Of a stretch of DNA of 64,000 bases, positions 9,415-18,785 are shown in pieces (the first letter of the stretch is position 1; every line of letters starts with the position of its first letter). The notes under the pieces were generated by a model. It did no database searches. It was not told where the DNA came from and saw nothing but the letters and a program-made list of their open reading frames with translations. The DNA comes from Chloroflexota bacterium (GTDB lineage: Bacteria; Chloroflexota; Dormibacteria; Dormibacterales; Dormibacteraceae), in assembly GCA_005880915.1 (NCBI GenBank), contig VBIW01000034.1:310001-374000 (forward strand), read 5' to 3'. The position numbers and the translations under genes were made by a program.

Positions 9415-10647
9415 TTAGCAACCGAGCCAGATGCAGGGATTCTTGTACACGCCGTTGACTCGAATCTCGAAATGCAAATGCGGTCCGGTCGACCAACCGG
9501 TTGAACCCTCGAACGCCACGGTCGTCCCGCGTGGGACCACCTGGCCCGTCGTCAGGCCCGGCGCGTAACCCGCAGTGTGGCCGTAGTAGGTCGAGTAGCC
9601 GTTGCCGTGGATGATGACCAGCAGGTTGCCGTAGCCCACGCTCCCTGGATACAGGTACGCCACGCCGGTGTCCGCGGCGACGAGCTGCGTGCCATATGGC
9701 CCGGCGATGTCGATTCCGGTGTGAATCTTGTGCGGGTACGGACATGAGGCGTCGTACACCTCGAGATAGAAGGTCGAGCACCCAAAGCCCTGGCTGATGC
9801 ACCCGAAACCGCAGGCCGGCTCAGGCCATTCGAAGACTCCATTGCCGCCACCTGCCTTCACCGCCGCCGCGTCGTACTGCAGCGCTAGCTGGGCGACCTG
9901 CGCATCGATTGCGGCGCGCTCCGCCTGGACCTTCGCGTACTGGTCCGCCAGCTGGGCCTGCAGCTTCTGCTCCGCGACCACCGCAGCGTTCTGTGTCGCC
10001 AGGTTCTTCTCGAGGTCGGCCTCGGTCTCTTGCTGCTGCTTCAACAGCGCCAGCACCTCCGTGCGCTGGAGGTCGAGCGCGTTGTTGGCGGTCACGATCT
10101 GGCTGCGCTCGACGTCCAGGCCCGCGAGAAGCCGCTGGTCGCCGGTGGCCACCTGCTGGGCACCCACGATGCGGTTCAGGAGCTGGTTCATGCTGTTCGA
10201 GGTAAGCACCAGCTGGACGTAGTTGACGCTGCCGTGTGAGTCGACGTAGCGAAGGCGCTGGTTCAAGAGCTGCTCGCGCACGCTCACGTGTGCTTTCAAC
10301 CGGATCATTGCGGCTTCGCCGAACCTGATCTGGCGGTTCAGGTCGTCGATCGCGACCTGGGTCTGCGCGATCAGCGCGCGCTGCGCCGCGACCTGGTTCT
10401 TCAGGCTCGCGATCATCGCGTCGAGCGCGTTGATCTGCGCAATCGTGTTGTTGATCTGCGACTGGATGCTGTTGAGCTGGTTCTGGTTGTTCACCTGCTG
10501 CCCGATGCCGGCGTTGTAAGCGACACAGGCCTGGTACACGGCCGGCGGATCTCCCGGGTAGCAGTAGATGGCGGCCGCTTTCTGCACCGATCCCGGCGCC
10601 CACGCAAGGGTGGCCAACAAGGCGGCAAGCAAGAGGCGCGCTCTCAA
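9415..10647 (-). CDS. FtsEX-linked M23 peptidase with coiled coil (EnvC/RipC-like)
   Basis: 410 aa from a TTG at 10647, six bases past the ftsX stop, with GAGGA ten bases upstream. A signal peptide (RARLLLAALLATLAWAPGSV) is followed by a long coiled coil (about 50-250, rich in Gln/Asn/Ala). The LytM domain has HTGID at 309-313 and HLHFE at 390-394. The metal ligands look intact, so it could be an active endopeptidase rather than a pure activator. Coiled-coil M23 proteins bind the FtsX outer loop and are switched on at division. The order ftsE-ftsX-M23-ctpA supports that role. Confidence 0.88.
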   Translation of the reverse strand: MRARLLLAALLATLAWAPGSVQKAAAIYCYPGDPPAVYQACVAYNAGIGQQVNNQNQLNSIQSQINNTIAQINALDAMIASLKNQVAAQRALIAQTQVAIDDLNRQIRFGEAAMIRLKAHVSVREQLLNQRLRYVDSHGSVNYVQLVLTSNSMNQLLNRIVGAQQVATGDQRLLAGLDVERSQIVTANNALDLQRTEVLALLKQQQETEADLEKNLATQNAAVVAEQKLQAQLADQYAKVQAERAAIDAQVAQLALQYDAAAVKAGGGNGVFEWPEPACGFGCISQGFGCSTFYLEVYDASCPYPHKIHTGIDIAGPYGTQLVAADTGVAYLYPGSVGYGNLLVIIHGNGYSTYYGHTAGYAPGLTTGQVVPRGTTVAFEGSTGWSTGPHLHFEIRVNGVYKNPCIWLGC

Positions 10648-10652
10648 TGCGG

Positions 10653-11543
10653 TCAGATCCTCACGTACCGACGCACGCCGATGTAGCTGCCCAGCGCGCC
10701 GAGCAGTGCGCCCGCGAGAAGCAGGTCGACGGCGAGGCTCGAAATGAAGGCCGGGTCGTATGACAGGGGGATGAACCCGACGTCCGACTTGAAGCGATCG
10801 ACCGCCGGTTGGTATGCGATGACGAGCAGGGCAAGGGCGACCGACGCGGCGATGAGACCGGTCATGATGCCCTCGATCACGAAGGGCCCGCGGACGAACC
10901 ACTCCGTGGCGCCGACGAGCTTCATCACCTCGATCTCCTTTCGACGGTGATAGACGGCCGTGCGGATCGTGTTCATGACGATCACCACGGACACGACCAT
11001 CAAGATCACGAGCAGCGCCACGCCGGCGAGCCCGAGCCATTGCGACAGCTGGAGCATCCGGTTCACAAAGTCGCCCTGGTAGTTGGTGGGGTCTGTGGGA
11101 TCGATCCCGCTCCACTTGCGGGCCAGCGCATCGACTGCAGAAACGTCGCTCAGGCTGGCCACGTGGACCTCGAGCTTGGCGTCGAGCGGGTTGCCCTCGA
11201 TCTGCTGCGCCAGGATCCCGTTCTGCGGGTCGGACTTGAACTGCGTCAGCGCCTCGTCCTTGGTGACGAACTTCACGCTGGTCACACGCGGGTCCGCCGC
11301 GAGCTGCTGCTGGAAGTCGTAGACGGTCTGCAGCGGAGTGTCATCGGAGACGTTGACCGAGATCTCGCTGACCTTCTGGCGAAAACCGTCCAGGACCTGG
11401 GAGAACGCGTGGCCGATGATCAGGTTCGTCCCCGCCAGGATCAGGATGAGCGTGATCGACAGGACCGCGGCCAGGCTCACGGCCAGGTTCCGCCAGAAGC
11501 TCTGCCAGGCGCTATTGAGCGCGAACTTGAGGTTTCGCAACAT
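10653..11543 (-). CDS. ftsX: cell division permease FtsX
   Basis: 296 aa. It begins with a short cytoplasmic segment and a first membrane helix (about 20-45, SLAAVLSITLILILAG). An extracellular domain of about 120 residues follows, then three more helices after residue 170 (GLAGVALLVILMVVSVVIVM and later), the standard four-span FtsX layout. It has no transport role; FtsE ATP cycles are transmitted through it to cell-wall hydrolases. The start overlaps the end of ftsE by 32 bases. Confidence 0.95.
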   Translation of the reverse strand: MLRNLKFALNSAWQSFWRNLAVSLAAVLSITLILILAGTNLIIGHAFSQVLDGFRQKVSEISVNVSDDTPLQTVYDFQQQLAADPRVTSVKFVTKDEALTQFKSDPQNGILAQQIEGNPLDAKLEVHVASLSDVSAVDALARKWSGIDPTDPTNYQGDFVNRMLQLSQWLGLAGVALLVILMVVSVVIVMNTIRTAVYHRRKEIEVMKLVGATEWFVRGPFVIEGIMTGLIAASVALALLVIAYQPAVDRFKSDVGFIPLSYDPAFISSLAVDLLLAGALLGALGSYIGVRRYVRI

Positions 11544-12255
11544 CTTCGTGATACCTGCCTGAACGGTCGTCTCTTGCGATCTGTCCCGCGTCGATCGCGA
11601 TGACGCGGCGTCGCAGCAAGTCGACGATCTCGCGGTTATGGGTCGCCATCACGACGGTGGCGCCTCGGGCGTTGATGCGCAGGAAGAGCTGCATGATCTC
11701 CCACGCGGTTGCTGGGTCGAGGTTTCCGGTCGGCTCGTCGGCGATGATGAAGCGCGGCGCGTGCACCAGGGCGCGTGCGATCGCAACGCGCTGCTGCTCA
11801 CCTCCCGAGAGGCTCGACGGATACGAGTTCTCTTTGCCGGAGAGGCTGACCGTATCAAGCGCCTCCGCGACACGGGCTTGCACACGATGGTCGGGCTCGC
11901 CCAGGACGCGCATGGCGAACGCGATGTTCTCGAACACCGTGAGGTTGGGCAGGAGCTTGAAGTCCTGGAAGACCAGGCCCACCTTGCGCCGGTAGTAGGG
12001 CAGCTTCCGCCTCTTCATCCGGCCAAGCTCGATTCCGTCGACGAAGATCTTGCCTTTGGTCGGCTTCTCCTCCCTGATCAGGAGGCGGACGAGCGTCGAC
12101 TTGCCCGCGCCTGAGGGCCCGACCAGGAACAGGAAGTCGCCTTCGGGCACCTCGAGATTGACGTCGCGAAGCGCCTCAGTCCCAGTCGGATACGTCTTGT
12201 GGACGTGCTGGAAGCTGATTACGGGCCGAGTTGCGAAGTCAGGTGTTAGAACCAT
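11512..12255 (-). CDS. ftsE: cell division ATP-binding protein FtsE
   Basis: 247 aa from ATG 12255. ABC ATPase motifs are complete: Walker A GPSGAGKST (46-54), Q-loop LVFQDFKLLPN, signature LSGGEQQRVAIARAL, Walker B FIIADEPTGNLD and the H-loop VMATHN. It pairs with FtsX at the septum. A longer in-frame start near 12363 is less likely because a good promoter at 12316-12344 would then be inside the coding region. Confidence 0.95.
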   Translation of the reverse strand: MVLTPDFATRPVISFQHVHKTYPTGTEALRDVNLEVPEGDFLFLVGPSGAGKSTLVRLLIREEKPTKGKIFVDGIELGRMKRRKLPYYRRKVGLVFQDFKLLPNLTVFENIAFAMRVLGEPDHRVQARVAEALDTVSLSGKENSYPSSLSGGEQQRVAIARALVHAPRFIIADEPTGNLDPATAWEIMQLFLRINARGATVVMATHNREIVDLLRRRVIAIDAGQIARDDRSGRYHEDVAKPQVRAQ

Positions 12256-12315
12256 AAGCTGCGTCTCTTGCTGTGTCGTTACGCGCCGGCGGGCGCGCGT
12301 GGCCAGGTCGCGGGC

Positions 12316-12344
12316 AGTATACCGCAGCGCCCCGATCGGTCCAA
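12316..12344 (-). promoter_or_regulatory. sigma70-type promoter for ftsEX operon
   Basis: On the minus strand TTGGAC (12344-12339) and TATACT (12321-12316) are separated by exactly 17 bases. They lie about 60 bases upstream of the ftsE ATG and just after prfB. This makes ftsE-ftsX-M23-ctpA expressible apart from secA-prfB. Confidence 0.7.
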
Positions 12345-12371
12345 CCCCTTCCCACAGAGCCAAACACCCGT

Positions 12372-13515
12372 CTAACGGGGGTTGACGGCGGGCCTTGCGC
12401 TCCCCTCCTCAGCTTCGCTGTTCCTGCTCAGCCGCCAGCGGAGCCAGCTCTCGATGAAGGGGTCGATCTCGCCGTCCAGGACCGCCTGGGCGTTGCCGAC
12501 CTCGAGCCCCGTGCGCACGTCCTTGACCAGGGTGTAGGGCTGGAGCACGTAGTTCCGGATCTGGGAGCCGAACTCGGCCGGCAGGACCTGACCTCGGATC
12601 TGGTCCATGTGCTCGGCGGCCTCCTGCTGCTGGCGCTGGAAAAGGCGCGCCTTGAGCACCTTCATCGCCGTCTCCCGGTTCTTCATCTGCGACCGCTCGT
12701 TCTGGCAGGTCACGACTATCCCGGTCGGCAGGTGCGTGATCCGGATTGCGGAATCGGTCTTGTTCACGTGCTGCCCGCCCGCGCCGGTCGACCGGTAGGT
12801 GTCGATGCGCAGGTCCTGCGGGTTGAGCACGACGGCACTCTCATCAGAGCTCTCGAGCTCCGGCATGACCTCGACCAGGGCGAACGAGGTGTGCCGGCGG
12901 TGGTTCTGGTCGAACGGCGAGATGCGCACCAGGCGGTGGACACCATGCTCCGACCGCAGCAGCCCGTATGCGCGAGGCCCTCGAACGATGAAGGTGGCGC
13001 TCTTCAAGCCAGCCTCCTCACCGCGCGACTCGTCGATGACCTCTGTCTCGAAACCGCGTCGCTCGGACCATTTGAGGTACATGCGCATCAGCATCTCGAC
13101 CCAGTCCTGCGCCTCCACCCCACCCTGACCGACCGAGATGGTGATGACGGCGTTGTGGTTTGCATAGGGGTCGGTGAAGAGAAGATCGAGCTCGTGTGCG
13201 CGGACTTCTTTCTCGATCGCCGCGCCTTCCTCCTCTACTTGCCGGCGGAGCTCTGGATCGCCCTCCGCTAGATGATCCAGCTCCACGAGGTCACGGGCCC
13301 GCCGCTCGAGGCGATCCCAGGTCGCGATCAGGGCGCGGTTGTCGGCGGCGTCCCGCGCCATATGGCCGGCTCGCCTGGGGTCGTCCCAGACACCGGGCTG
13401 GGTGAGCTGTGCGTCTAGCTCGTCAGCCCGCTTGGCCTTGGCAGGCAGGTCAAAGGTGCTCCTTGAGCTGAAGGATCCGGTTCAAGAGCTCTTTAGGAGT
13501 CAATTCAGCGTCCAT
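12372..13515 (-). CDS. prfB: peptide chain release factor 2 (programmed +1 frameshift)
   Basis: About 380 aa, made from two frames: codons 1-21 (13515-13453), then a skipped base (13452), then 13451-12372. Frame 0 ends CTT TGA C, the universal prfB shift site, with AAGGAG three bases before it. RF2 is needed to terminate at UGA, so the gene senses its own product. Domain blocks include SPF in RISPFDQNHRRHTSF (tripeptide anticodon analogue region) and STGAGGQHVNKTDSAIR with the GGQ that triggers peptidyl-tRNA hydrolysis. The ATG overlaps the end of secA by 11 bases. Confidence 0.95.
13450..13461 (-). promoter_or_regulatory. prfB programmed frameshift signal
   Basis: On the minus strand the order is AAGGAG, CAC, CTT, TGA, C. 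The slippery CTT-TGA plus a Shine-Dalgarno-like element three bases upstream is the standard +1 frameshift signal for autoregulation of RF2. Confidence 0.9.
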
Positions 13516-16150
13516 GGCACCTCTTGTATTTCTTCCCCGATCCGCACCAGCACGGATCGTTGCGCCCGATTTTATGTTGTGGGTCACCGCTGACAGCGCT
13601 CGCTCCCGACGCACCGGCCGCGACGGCCACCGGCACCCCACTCCGGCGCTGCGGCGCGGCGCGACGGCCCGCCCCGTCGGCGCCATCCGGTTCGCCAGGT
13701 CCGGACTCAGTCACCTGGCGGACCGTCGGAGCTTGGGGCGGAGGCGCCACCGGTGCGACGCGAAAGATCACGTTCACGATCGAGCTCTGGATCCGGTCCC
13801 GAAGCTCGTTGAACATCTCGAAGGCTTCGTTCTTGTACTCGACCAACGGGTCGCGCTGGCCGTATGCGCGGAGTCCGATTCCCTCGCGGAATTGCTCCAT
13901 CTGCGTCAGGTATTCCATCCACTGCCAGTCGATGGTCTGAAGCATCACGCTCCGCTCGACCGCGGGCATCTGCTCGGCGCCCATCTCTTCGACCTTCCGG
14001 TCGTAGGCTTCCGAGGCAGCCGCATACAGGTGCTCGACCAGGCCCTCCGGCCCGTTGTGCATTGCTTCGTCTGGGATCTGCGAGCCCGGTGCGATGGGCA
14101 GGTACGCAGACAGGTACTTCACGAGGCCCTCGAGGTCCCAGTTCTCGAAGTGGCGGCTCTGGCAGTGCTGGTCGACGCCCTTCGTGATGATGTCGCGCAC
14201 GTAGCCGAGGATGTTCTCGCGCGTGTCGGCGCCTTCCAGGATCTTTCGCCGCTCCTCGTAAACGATCTGGCGCTGCTTGTTCATCACGTCGTCGTACTCG
14301 ACGACATGCTTGCGGGAGTCAAAGTGCATGCCCTCGACTTTCTTCTGCGCGCTCGCGATCGAGCGCGCCACCCACGGATGCTCGATCGGCTCGACCTCGA
14401 GGCTGTCCATCAGGCGGCCGATGCGTTCGGCCGCAGGGCCGAAGATCTTCATCAGGTCGTCCTCGAGCGAGATGAAGAACCGGCTCGATCCCGGGTCCCC
14501 CTGCCGGCCGGCACGCCCGCGGAGCTGGTTGTCGATGCGGCGGCTCTCATGCCGTTCGGTACCGATGATGTGAAGCCCGCCGACATCAACGACTCCCGAC
14601 CCGAGCACGATGTCGGTGCCGCGGCCCGCCATGTTGGTGGCGATCGTGACCGCGCCCGCCTGGCCGGCTTCGGCGACGACGGCAGCCTCTCTCTCGTGCT
14701 GCTTGGCGTTGAGCACGTTGTGCTTGAGCCCGCGCCTCTCGAGCATCTTGGCGAGCCGTTCGGACTTCTCGACCGACACCGTGCCTACCAGGACGGGGCG
14801 ACCGAGCTTGTTCATCTCGACGATCTCTTCGATCACTGCTTCGAACTTGGACTTCTCTGTCTTGTAGATGAGGTCGTCATGGTCTGCGCGCACCATCGCG
14901 CGGTGCGTCGGGATCACCGAGACGTCAAGCCCATAGATCTTGTGAAACTCCTCGGCTTCGGTCACGGCAGTACCTGTCATTCCGGCCAGCTTGTCGTACT
15001 GGCGGAAGTAGTTCTGGACGGTGATCGTCGCGATCGTCTTCTGCTCCTGCTGCACCTTGACGCCCTCTTTCGCCTCGATCGCCTGGTGCAGCCCGTCCGA
15101 CCATCGCCGGCCAGGCATCGTGCGGCCTGTGAACTCGTCCACGATCACGACCTCGGCGTCTTTGACCAGGTAGTCGCGGTCGCGCAGGAACAGGGACTTT
15201 GCCTTCAGCGCCTGGTTGATCTGGTGTGCCTCGATGACGTTCTCGAGGTCGTAGATGTTTTTGATCCCTGTCCAGCGCTCCATCTTCGCGATGCCCGTCT
15301 CGGTGAGCGATGCGGACTTGTGCTTGAGGTCGACCTCGAAGTCCTCGCCCTCATTCAGACGAGCGGCCCAGCGGGCGTAGTTGTAGTACTTCTCGGTCGA
15401 CTCGTCCGACTGACCGGAGATGATGTGAGGGGTGCGCGCCTCGTCGATCAGGATGGAGTCGACCTCGTCGACGATCGCGTAGTGCAGGGTTCGCTGCGCG
15501 CATTGCGACAGGTCGCGCGCCATGTTGTCGCGCAGGTAGTCGAATGCCAGCTCGGAGTTGGTGGCGTATGTGATGTCTGCGCCGTACGCCTCCTTCTTGC
15601 TCACCGGCCGCAGGTGTTGGAGTCGCGAATCCGGGTGAGTCTCGTCGAGGTACTCGGGGTCGTACACGAAGGTGGCGGTGGTTCCGACGTTGACGCCCAC
15701 CGTCAAGCCCAGGAAGTGATAGATCGGCGCCATCCAACCCGCGTCGCGGCGGGCGAGGTAATCGTTGACTGTGACCAGGTGGACACCCTTGCCCGCCAGC
15801 GCGTTCAGGTAGAGGGCCAGGCTCGCCACGAGCGTCTTGCCTTCGCCGGTCTTCATCTCGGCGATCTTTCCCTGGTGGAGGACGATGCCTCCGACGAGCT
15901 GCACGTCGAAGTGGCGGAGGCCGATGGTGCGCCGGGCAGCCTCGCGGCAGACGGCGAAGGCCTCGATCAGCAGCTCGTCGAGGTCGTGCCCCTCCTGGGC
16001 CTTCTCGCGCAGCGCCTCGGAGCGCGCGCGCAGGCCGGCGTCGTCCAGCTCCTTGAGCTCAGGCTCCAGCGCTGAGATAGCGTCCGCCACCGTCAGGTGA
16101 CGTTTGATCTCGCGCTCGTTCGGATCGAGCAGCTTGCTGAGGATGACCAT
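13505..16150 (-). CDS. secA: preprotein translocase ATPase SecA
   Basis: 881 aa, typical length. It drives Sec export at the membrane. Walker A MKTGEGKT is at 99-106; DEVDSILIDEAR, TGTAVTEAEEF, TNMAGRGTDI and QLRGRAGRQGDPG follow in the expected order. The C terminus carries the zinc-binding SEC-C tail CWCGSGKKYKRCH (867-879), used for SecB or ribosome contact. It is upstream of prfB with overlap and downstream of hpf. Confidence 0.97.
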   Translation of the reverse strand: MVILSKLLDPNEREIKRHLTVADAISALEPELKELDDAGLRARSEALREKAQEGHDLDELLIEAFAVCREAARRTIGLRHFDVQLVGGIVLHQGKIAEMKTGEGKTLVASLALYLNALAGKGVHLVTVNDYLARRDAGWMAPIYHFLGLTVGVNVGTTATFVYDPEYLDETHPDSRLQHLRPVSKKEAYGADITYATNSELAFDYLRDNMARDLSQCAQRTLHYAIVDEVDSILIDEARTPHIISGQSDESTEKYYNYARWAARLNEGEDFEVDLKHKSASLTETGIAKMERWTGIKNIYDLENVIEAHQINQALKAKSLFLRDRDYLVKDAEVVIVDEFTGRTMPGRRWSDGLHQAIEAKEGVKVQQEQKTIATITVQNYFRQYDKLAGMTGTAVTEAEEFHKIYGLDVSVIPTHRAMVRADHDDLIYKTEKSKFEAVIEEIVEMNKLGRPVLVGTVSVEKSERLAKMLERRGLKHNVLNAKQHEREAAVVAEAGQAGAVTIATNMAGRGTDIVLGSGVVDVGGLHIIGTERHESRRIDNQLRGRAGRQGDPGSSRFFISLEDDLMKIFGPAAERIGRLMDSLEVEPIEHPWVARSIASAQKKVEGMHFDSRKHVVEYDDVMNKQRQIVYEERRKILEGADTRENILGYVRDIITKGVDQHCQSRHFENWDLEGLVKYLSAYLPIAPGSQIPDEAMHNGPEGLVEHLYAAASEAYDRKVEEMGAEQMPAVERSVMLQTIDWQWMEYLTQMEQFREGIGLRAYGQRDPLVEYKNEAFEMFNELRDRIQSSIVNVIFRVAPVAPPPQAPTVRQVTESGPGEPDGADGAGRRAAPQRRSGVPVAVAAGASGASAVSGDPQHKIGRNDPCWCGSGKKYKRCHGR

Positions 16151-16201
16151 TGGGCCTAGACCAAGGTTACCCGCCCGAGGCGGAACTGAATCCGGATCGG
16201 G

Positions 16202-16753
16202 CTACGTGACCACCGGCTCGATCACCGCCAGGGAGCCGTCGGCCCTCTTCACCATGATCTGGATCTCGCCCGAATCCTCGTCCAGGTAGACCAGGAACGG
16301 CTGGCTGTCGGCCTGGAGCTCGTCGACCGCGTCCGACACCGACATCGGCCGCAGCTTCAGGCGCAGCCGCTCCGGCTCGGGGGACCGCGCCGGGGCCTCC
16401 AGCGCAGACTCCTCCGGCACGCGAACAGGTGACGTGGCGTGCTTCCGGTGGACCACCTTCTCCTTGAAGGCGACGACCTGGCGGTCGATCTTGTCCAGCG
16501 CGAGGTCGAGGGCCGACTGCGGGTCGGCTCCCATCTCGCGGGCTTGCAGGACCGGGGTGCGCCTGCCGTCGAGGTGGAGGCTGATCCGGCACACGGTCGT
16601 CGAGAGGCCGCTTCGTTTGCGCAGCTCGGAGAACTCGACCTCCGCGTCGACCACCTTGCCGAAGTGGCGTTCGAGCCGGATCAGCTTGCGCTGCGCCGTA
16701 TCGCGCACCTCCTGCCCGAGACCGTCAGTACGGTCGTGCAGGACGACCTTCAC
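16202..16753 (-). CDS. hpf: ribosome hibernation promoting factor, long form
   Basis: 183 aa. The N-terminal RaiA/HPF domain (about 1-100, DTAQRKLIRLERHFGKVVDAEVEF) binds the decoding centre. The C-terminal domain (about 125-180, LRPMSVSDAVDELQ, QPFLVYLDEDSGEIQIM) mediates 100S dimer formation. The two-domain long form is typical of Gram-positive and related bacteria. It sits between cpaF and secA, the usual comF-hpf-secA neighbourhood. Confidence 0.95.
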   Translation of the reverse strand: MKVVLHDRTDGLGQEVRDTAQRKLIRLERHFGKVVDAEVEFSELRKRSGLSTTVCRISLHLDGRRTPVLQAREMGADPQSALDLALDKIDRQVVAFKEKVVHRKHATSPVRVPEESALEAPARSPEPERLRLKLRPMSVSDAVDELQADSQPFLVYLDEDSGEIQIMVKRADGSLAVIEPVVT

Positions 16754-16786
16754 AATTCCGAGTATAGGCCGCGCCTCGAAGTCTGC

Positions 16787-17923
16787 CTAGCGGGTCGAGG
16801 GCTTGTACCCCGGCGGCGGCGGGAACAGAACGGTGATCTCTTTCGGCAGCGGGATGCCCTGGCTGAACATGCGGTCCAGGATCTTCGGCCGTAGGCCGGT
16901 CGGCCTGAAGTCCGCGATGACCTTGCCCTCGGGCGTGGCGCCCTTCTGCTCCATGATGAAGATGTCCTGCATGGTGATCACGTCTTGCTCCATGCCGACG
17001 ATCTCTGTGATCGCCGTGACTTTGCGCGATCCGTCACGCAGCCGGCCGAGCTGAACGATCAGGTTGATGGCGCCTGCGACCTGGTTGCGGATGGCGCGCA
17101 CGGGCAGGTCGACGCCGGCCATCAGGACCAGCGTCTCGAGTCTGGACAGCGCGTCACGCGGGGTGTTGGCGTGGAGCGTGGTCATCGACCCGTCATGACC
17201 CGTGTTCATGGCCTGAAGCATGTCGAGGGCCTCACCGCCACGACACTCGCCGACCACGATGCGCTCCGGTCGCATGCGCAGCGAGTTGATGACCAGGCGC
17301 TGAATCGTGATCTCACCTTCGCCGTTGATGTCCTTCGGCCGGGTCTCGAGGCGACATACATGCTCCTGGTGCAGCTGAAGCTCGGCCGCGTCCTCGATCG
17401 TCACGATGCGGTCCTCGACCGGGATGAAGCCGGACAGCACGTTGAGGAAGGTGGTCTTGCCTGTGCCCGTACCTCCCGAGACGATGATGTTCGCCTTCGA
17501 CAGAACGGCAGCCTTCAAGAAACCAAAACCAGCCTCGTTGCAGGTGCCGAACCTGATCAGGTCCTCGACCTGGAAGGGGTCGCGGGAGAACTTGCGGATC
17601 GTGAGGAGCGGTCCGTTGAGGGCGAGCGGCCGGATCACCGCGTTGACACGTGAGCCGTCGGCCAGTCGGGCGTCACAAAGGGGCGAGCGTTCGTCGATGC
17701 GGCGGCCGACGGTACGCACGATGAACTGGATGACGTTGAGGAGCTGGTCCTCGTCGACGAACTTGATGTTCGTGAGGACGACCTTGCCGGCCATTTCGAC
17801 GTAGACATGGTCGTTGCCGTTGACCATGATTTCGGTGACGCGGTCGTCACGGATCAGGGGCTCGATCGGCCCAAGCTGCTGGTAGTACTCATCGATGTTG
17901 ATTCCCGGGATCCGGACTGCCAT
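16787..17923 (-). CDS. CpaF/TadA-type secretion ATPase (orphan copy)
   Basis: 378 aa from ATG 17923 with GGAGG nine bases upstream. It is a hexameric ATPase of type II/IV secretion and Tad pilus systems. It shows VTEIMVNGNDHVYVE, GSRVNAVIRPLALNGP, Walker A VSGGTGTGKTTFLN, GECRGGEALDMLQAMNTGHD and TTLHANTPRDALSRLETLV. It is about 110 residues shorter at the N terminus than the cpaF at 22376 and lacks partner tadB/tadC genes nearby. It lies between comFC and hpf, so a role in DNA-uptake-type or other pili is possible but unproven. Confidence 0.88.
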   Translation of the reverse strand: MAVRIPGINIDEYYQQLGPIEPLIRDDRVTEIMVNGNDHVYVEMAGKVVLTNIKFVDEDQLLNVIQFIVRTVGRRIDERSPLCDARLADGSRVNAVIRPLALNGPLLTIRKFSRDPFQVEDLIRFGTCNEAGFGFLKAAVLSKANIIVSGGTGTGKTTFLNVLSGFIPVEDRIVTIEDAAELQLHQEHVCRLETRPKDINGEGEITIQRLVINSLRMRPERIVVGECRGGEALDMLQAMNTGHDGSMTTLHANTPRDALSRLETLVLMAGVDLPVRAIRNQVAGAINLIVQLGRLRDGSRKVTAITEIVGMEQDVITMQDIFIMEQKGATPEGKVIADFRPTGLRPKILDRMFSQGIPLPKEITVLFPPPPGYKPSTR

Positions 17924-17995
17924 TCGGCTAGCCTCCGCACCTGAGTTCCACGGCGAGGCTCGCCTCGCCGACATTACAAATTGACCGAGCGCCAA

Positions 17996-18670
17996 CTATA
18001 CATTCACGCGCGCGACTGAGACCCCCGTTACAGGCCCTGATCCGGCCTCGCGCAATGCGCTTGCGCATGCGTCCAGGGTGGCGCCAGTGGTCGCTACGTC
18101 GTCGATCAGCAAGATCGATTCACCTTCAAGCCGACGTCCGCTCCACGCAAACGCGCCGAGCACGTTCTCGAACCGGCGCTTTCGGTCGTGACCAACTTGC
18201 GGCGGCGTTGCACGCGTACGCATGAGCACTCCGGGCGGCACGCCGAGGACCAGGCGGCTGCGCAGCTCCCTTGCGAGGAGCTCAGCCTGGTTGAAGCCGC
18301 GTTGCCTCTCTCGCATCGGGTGGAGCGGGACGGCAACGACCCATCGCGCAGAGACGCCCTCGACCGCCAGCCGCTCGGCGACGAGCGAAGCCAGCGGACC
18401 GGCGAGACGCCGCCAGCCTTCGTACTTGAAACGGTGCACCGCCGGCTCGATCGGGCCTTCATATGCGACAGCGGAGCGCAGGCGCGTCAGCGACTTGAGC
18501 CGGACGCGGCAGGCGCAATCCTTTCGCGCGGAGAAAAGCTCCACCCCACATCGCCGGCACAGCGGCTCCTCGAGCCTGCGGATCCTCGTTCGGCAGCGCG
18601 CGCAAAGCCACGACCCGACCATGCGGCACCCGCCACATCGCGGCGGGAGGACGAGATCCAACAAGCGCAC
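17996..18670 (-). CDS. comFC: ComF-family phosphoribosyltransferase
   Basis: 224 aa from GTG 18670. An N-terminal zinc-ribbon-like region has paired cysteines (Cys12/15, 23/26, 38/41, 52/54). A PRTase domain follows with the PRPP loop LLIDDVATTGATL near residue 187. ComFC proteins assist natural transformation, interacting with ComFA helicase. ComFA is not in the window. The position next to hpf and secA is the classical location. Confidence 0.9.
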   Translation of the reverse strand: MRLLDLVLPPRCGGCRMVGSWLCARCRTRIRRLEEPLCRRCGVELFSARKDCACRVRLKSLTRLRSAVAYEGPIEPAVHRFKYEGWRRLAGPLASLVAERLAVEGVSARWVVAVPLHPMRERQRGFNQAELLARELRSRLVLGVPPGVLMRTRATPPQVGHDRKRRFENVLGAFAWSGRRLEGESILLIDDVATTGATLDACASALREAGSGPVTGVSVARVNV

Positions 18671-18713
18671 AGGACCAGCCTATGCATGAGGTCAAGCCTT
18701 TCTTAACGGGTGT

Positions 18714-18752
18714 CTTCCCCACGTAGTGGGGAAGTACCGCCGCTTGCGGCGG
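18714..18752. repeat. palindromic repeat element, intergenic copy
   Basis: CTTCCCCAC-GTA-GTGGGGAAG (18714-18734) is a perfect 9-base-pair hairpin. A second, CCGCCGC-TT-GCGGCGG (18737-18752), follows. The element lies between DUF192 and comFC. It belongs with the related elements at 28954, 34314, 49560 and 51765. Confidence 0.75.
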
Positions 18753-18785
18753 GGATGGGGCTGAGCCGAACTGGTAAGGCCGGAC

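Noticed and set aside
12372-12395. Hairpin at the prfB stop as a strong terminator
   Set aside because: The stem has a mismatch, overlaps the stop codon and is followed by only three T residues.
13514-16075. 853-codon plus-strand frame antisense to secA
   Set aside because: secA is complete and conserved on the other strand; the plus-strand frame has no recognisable domain.
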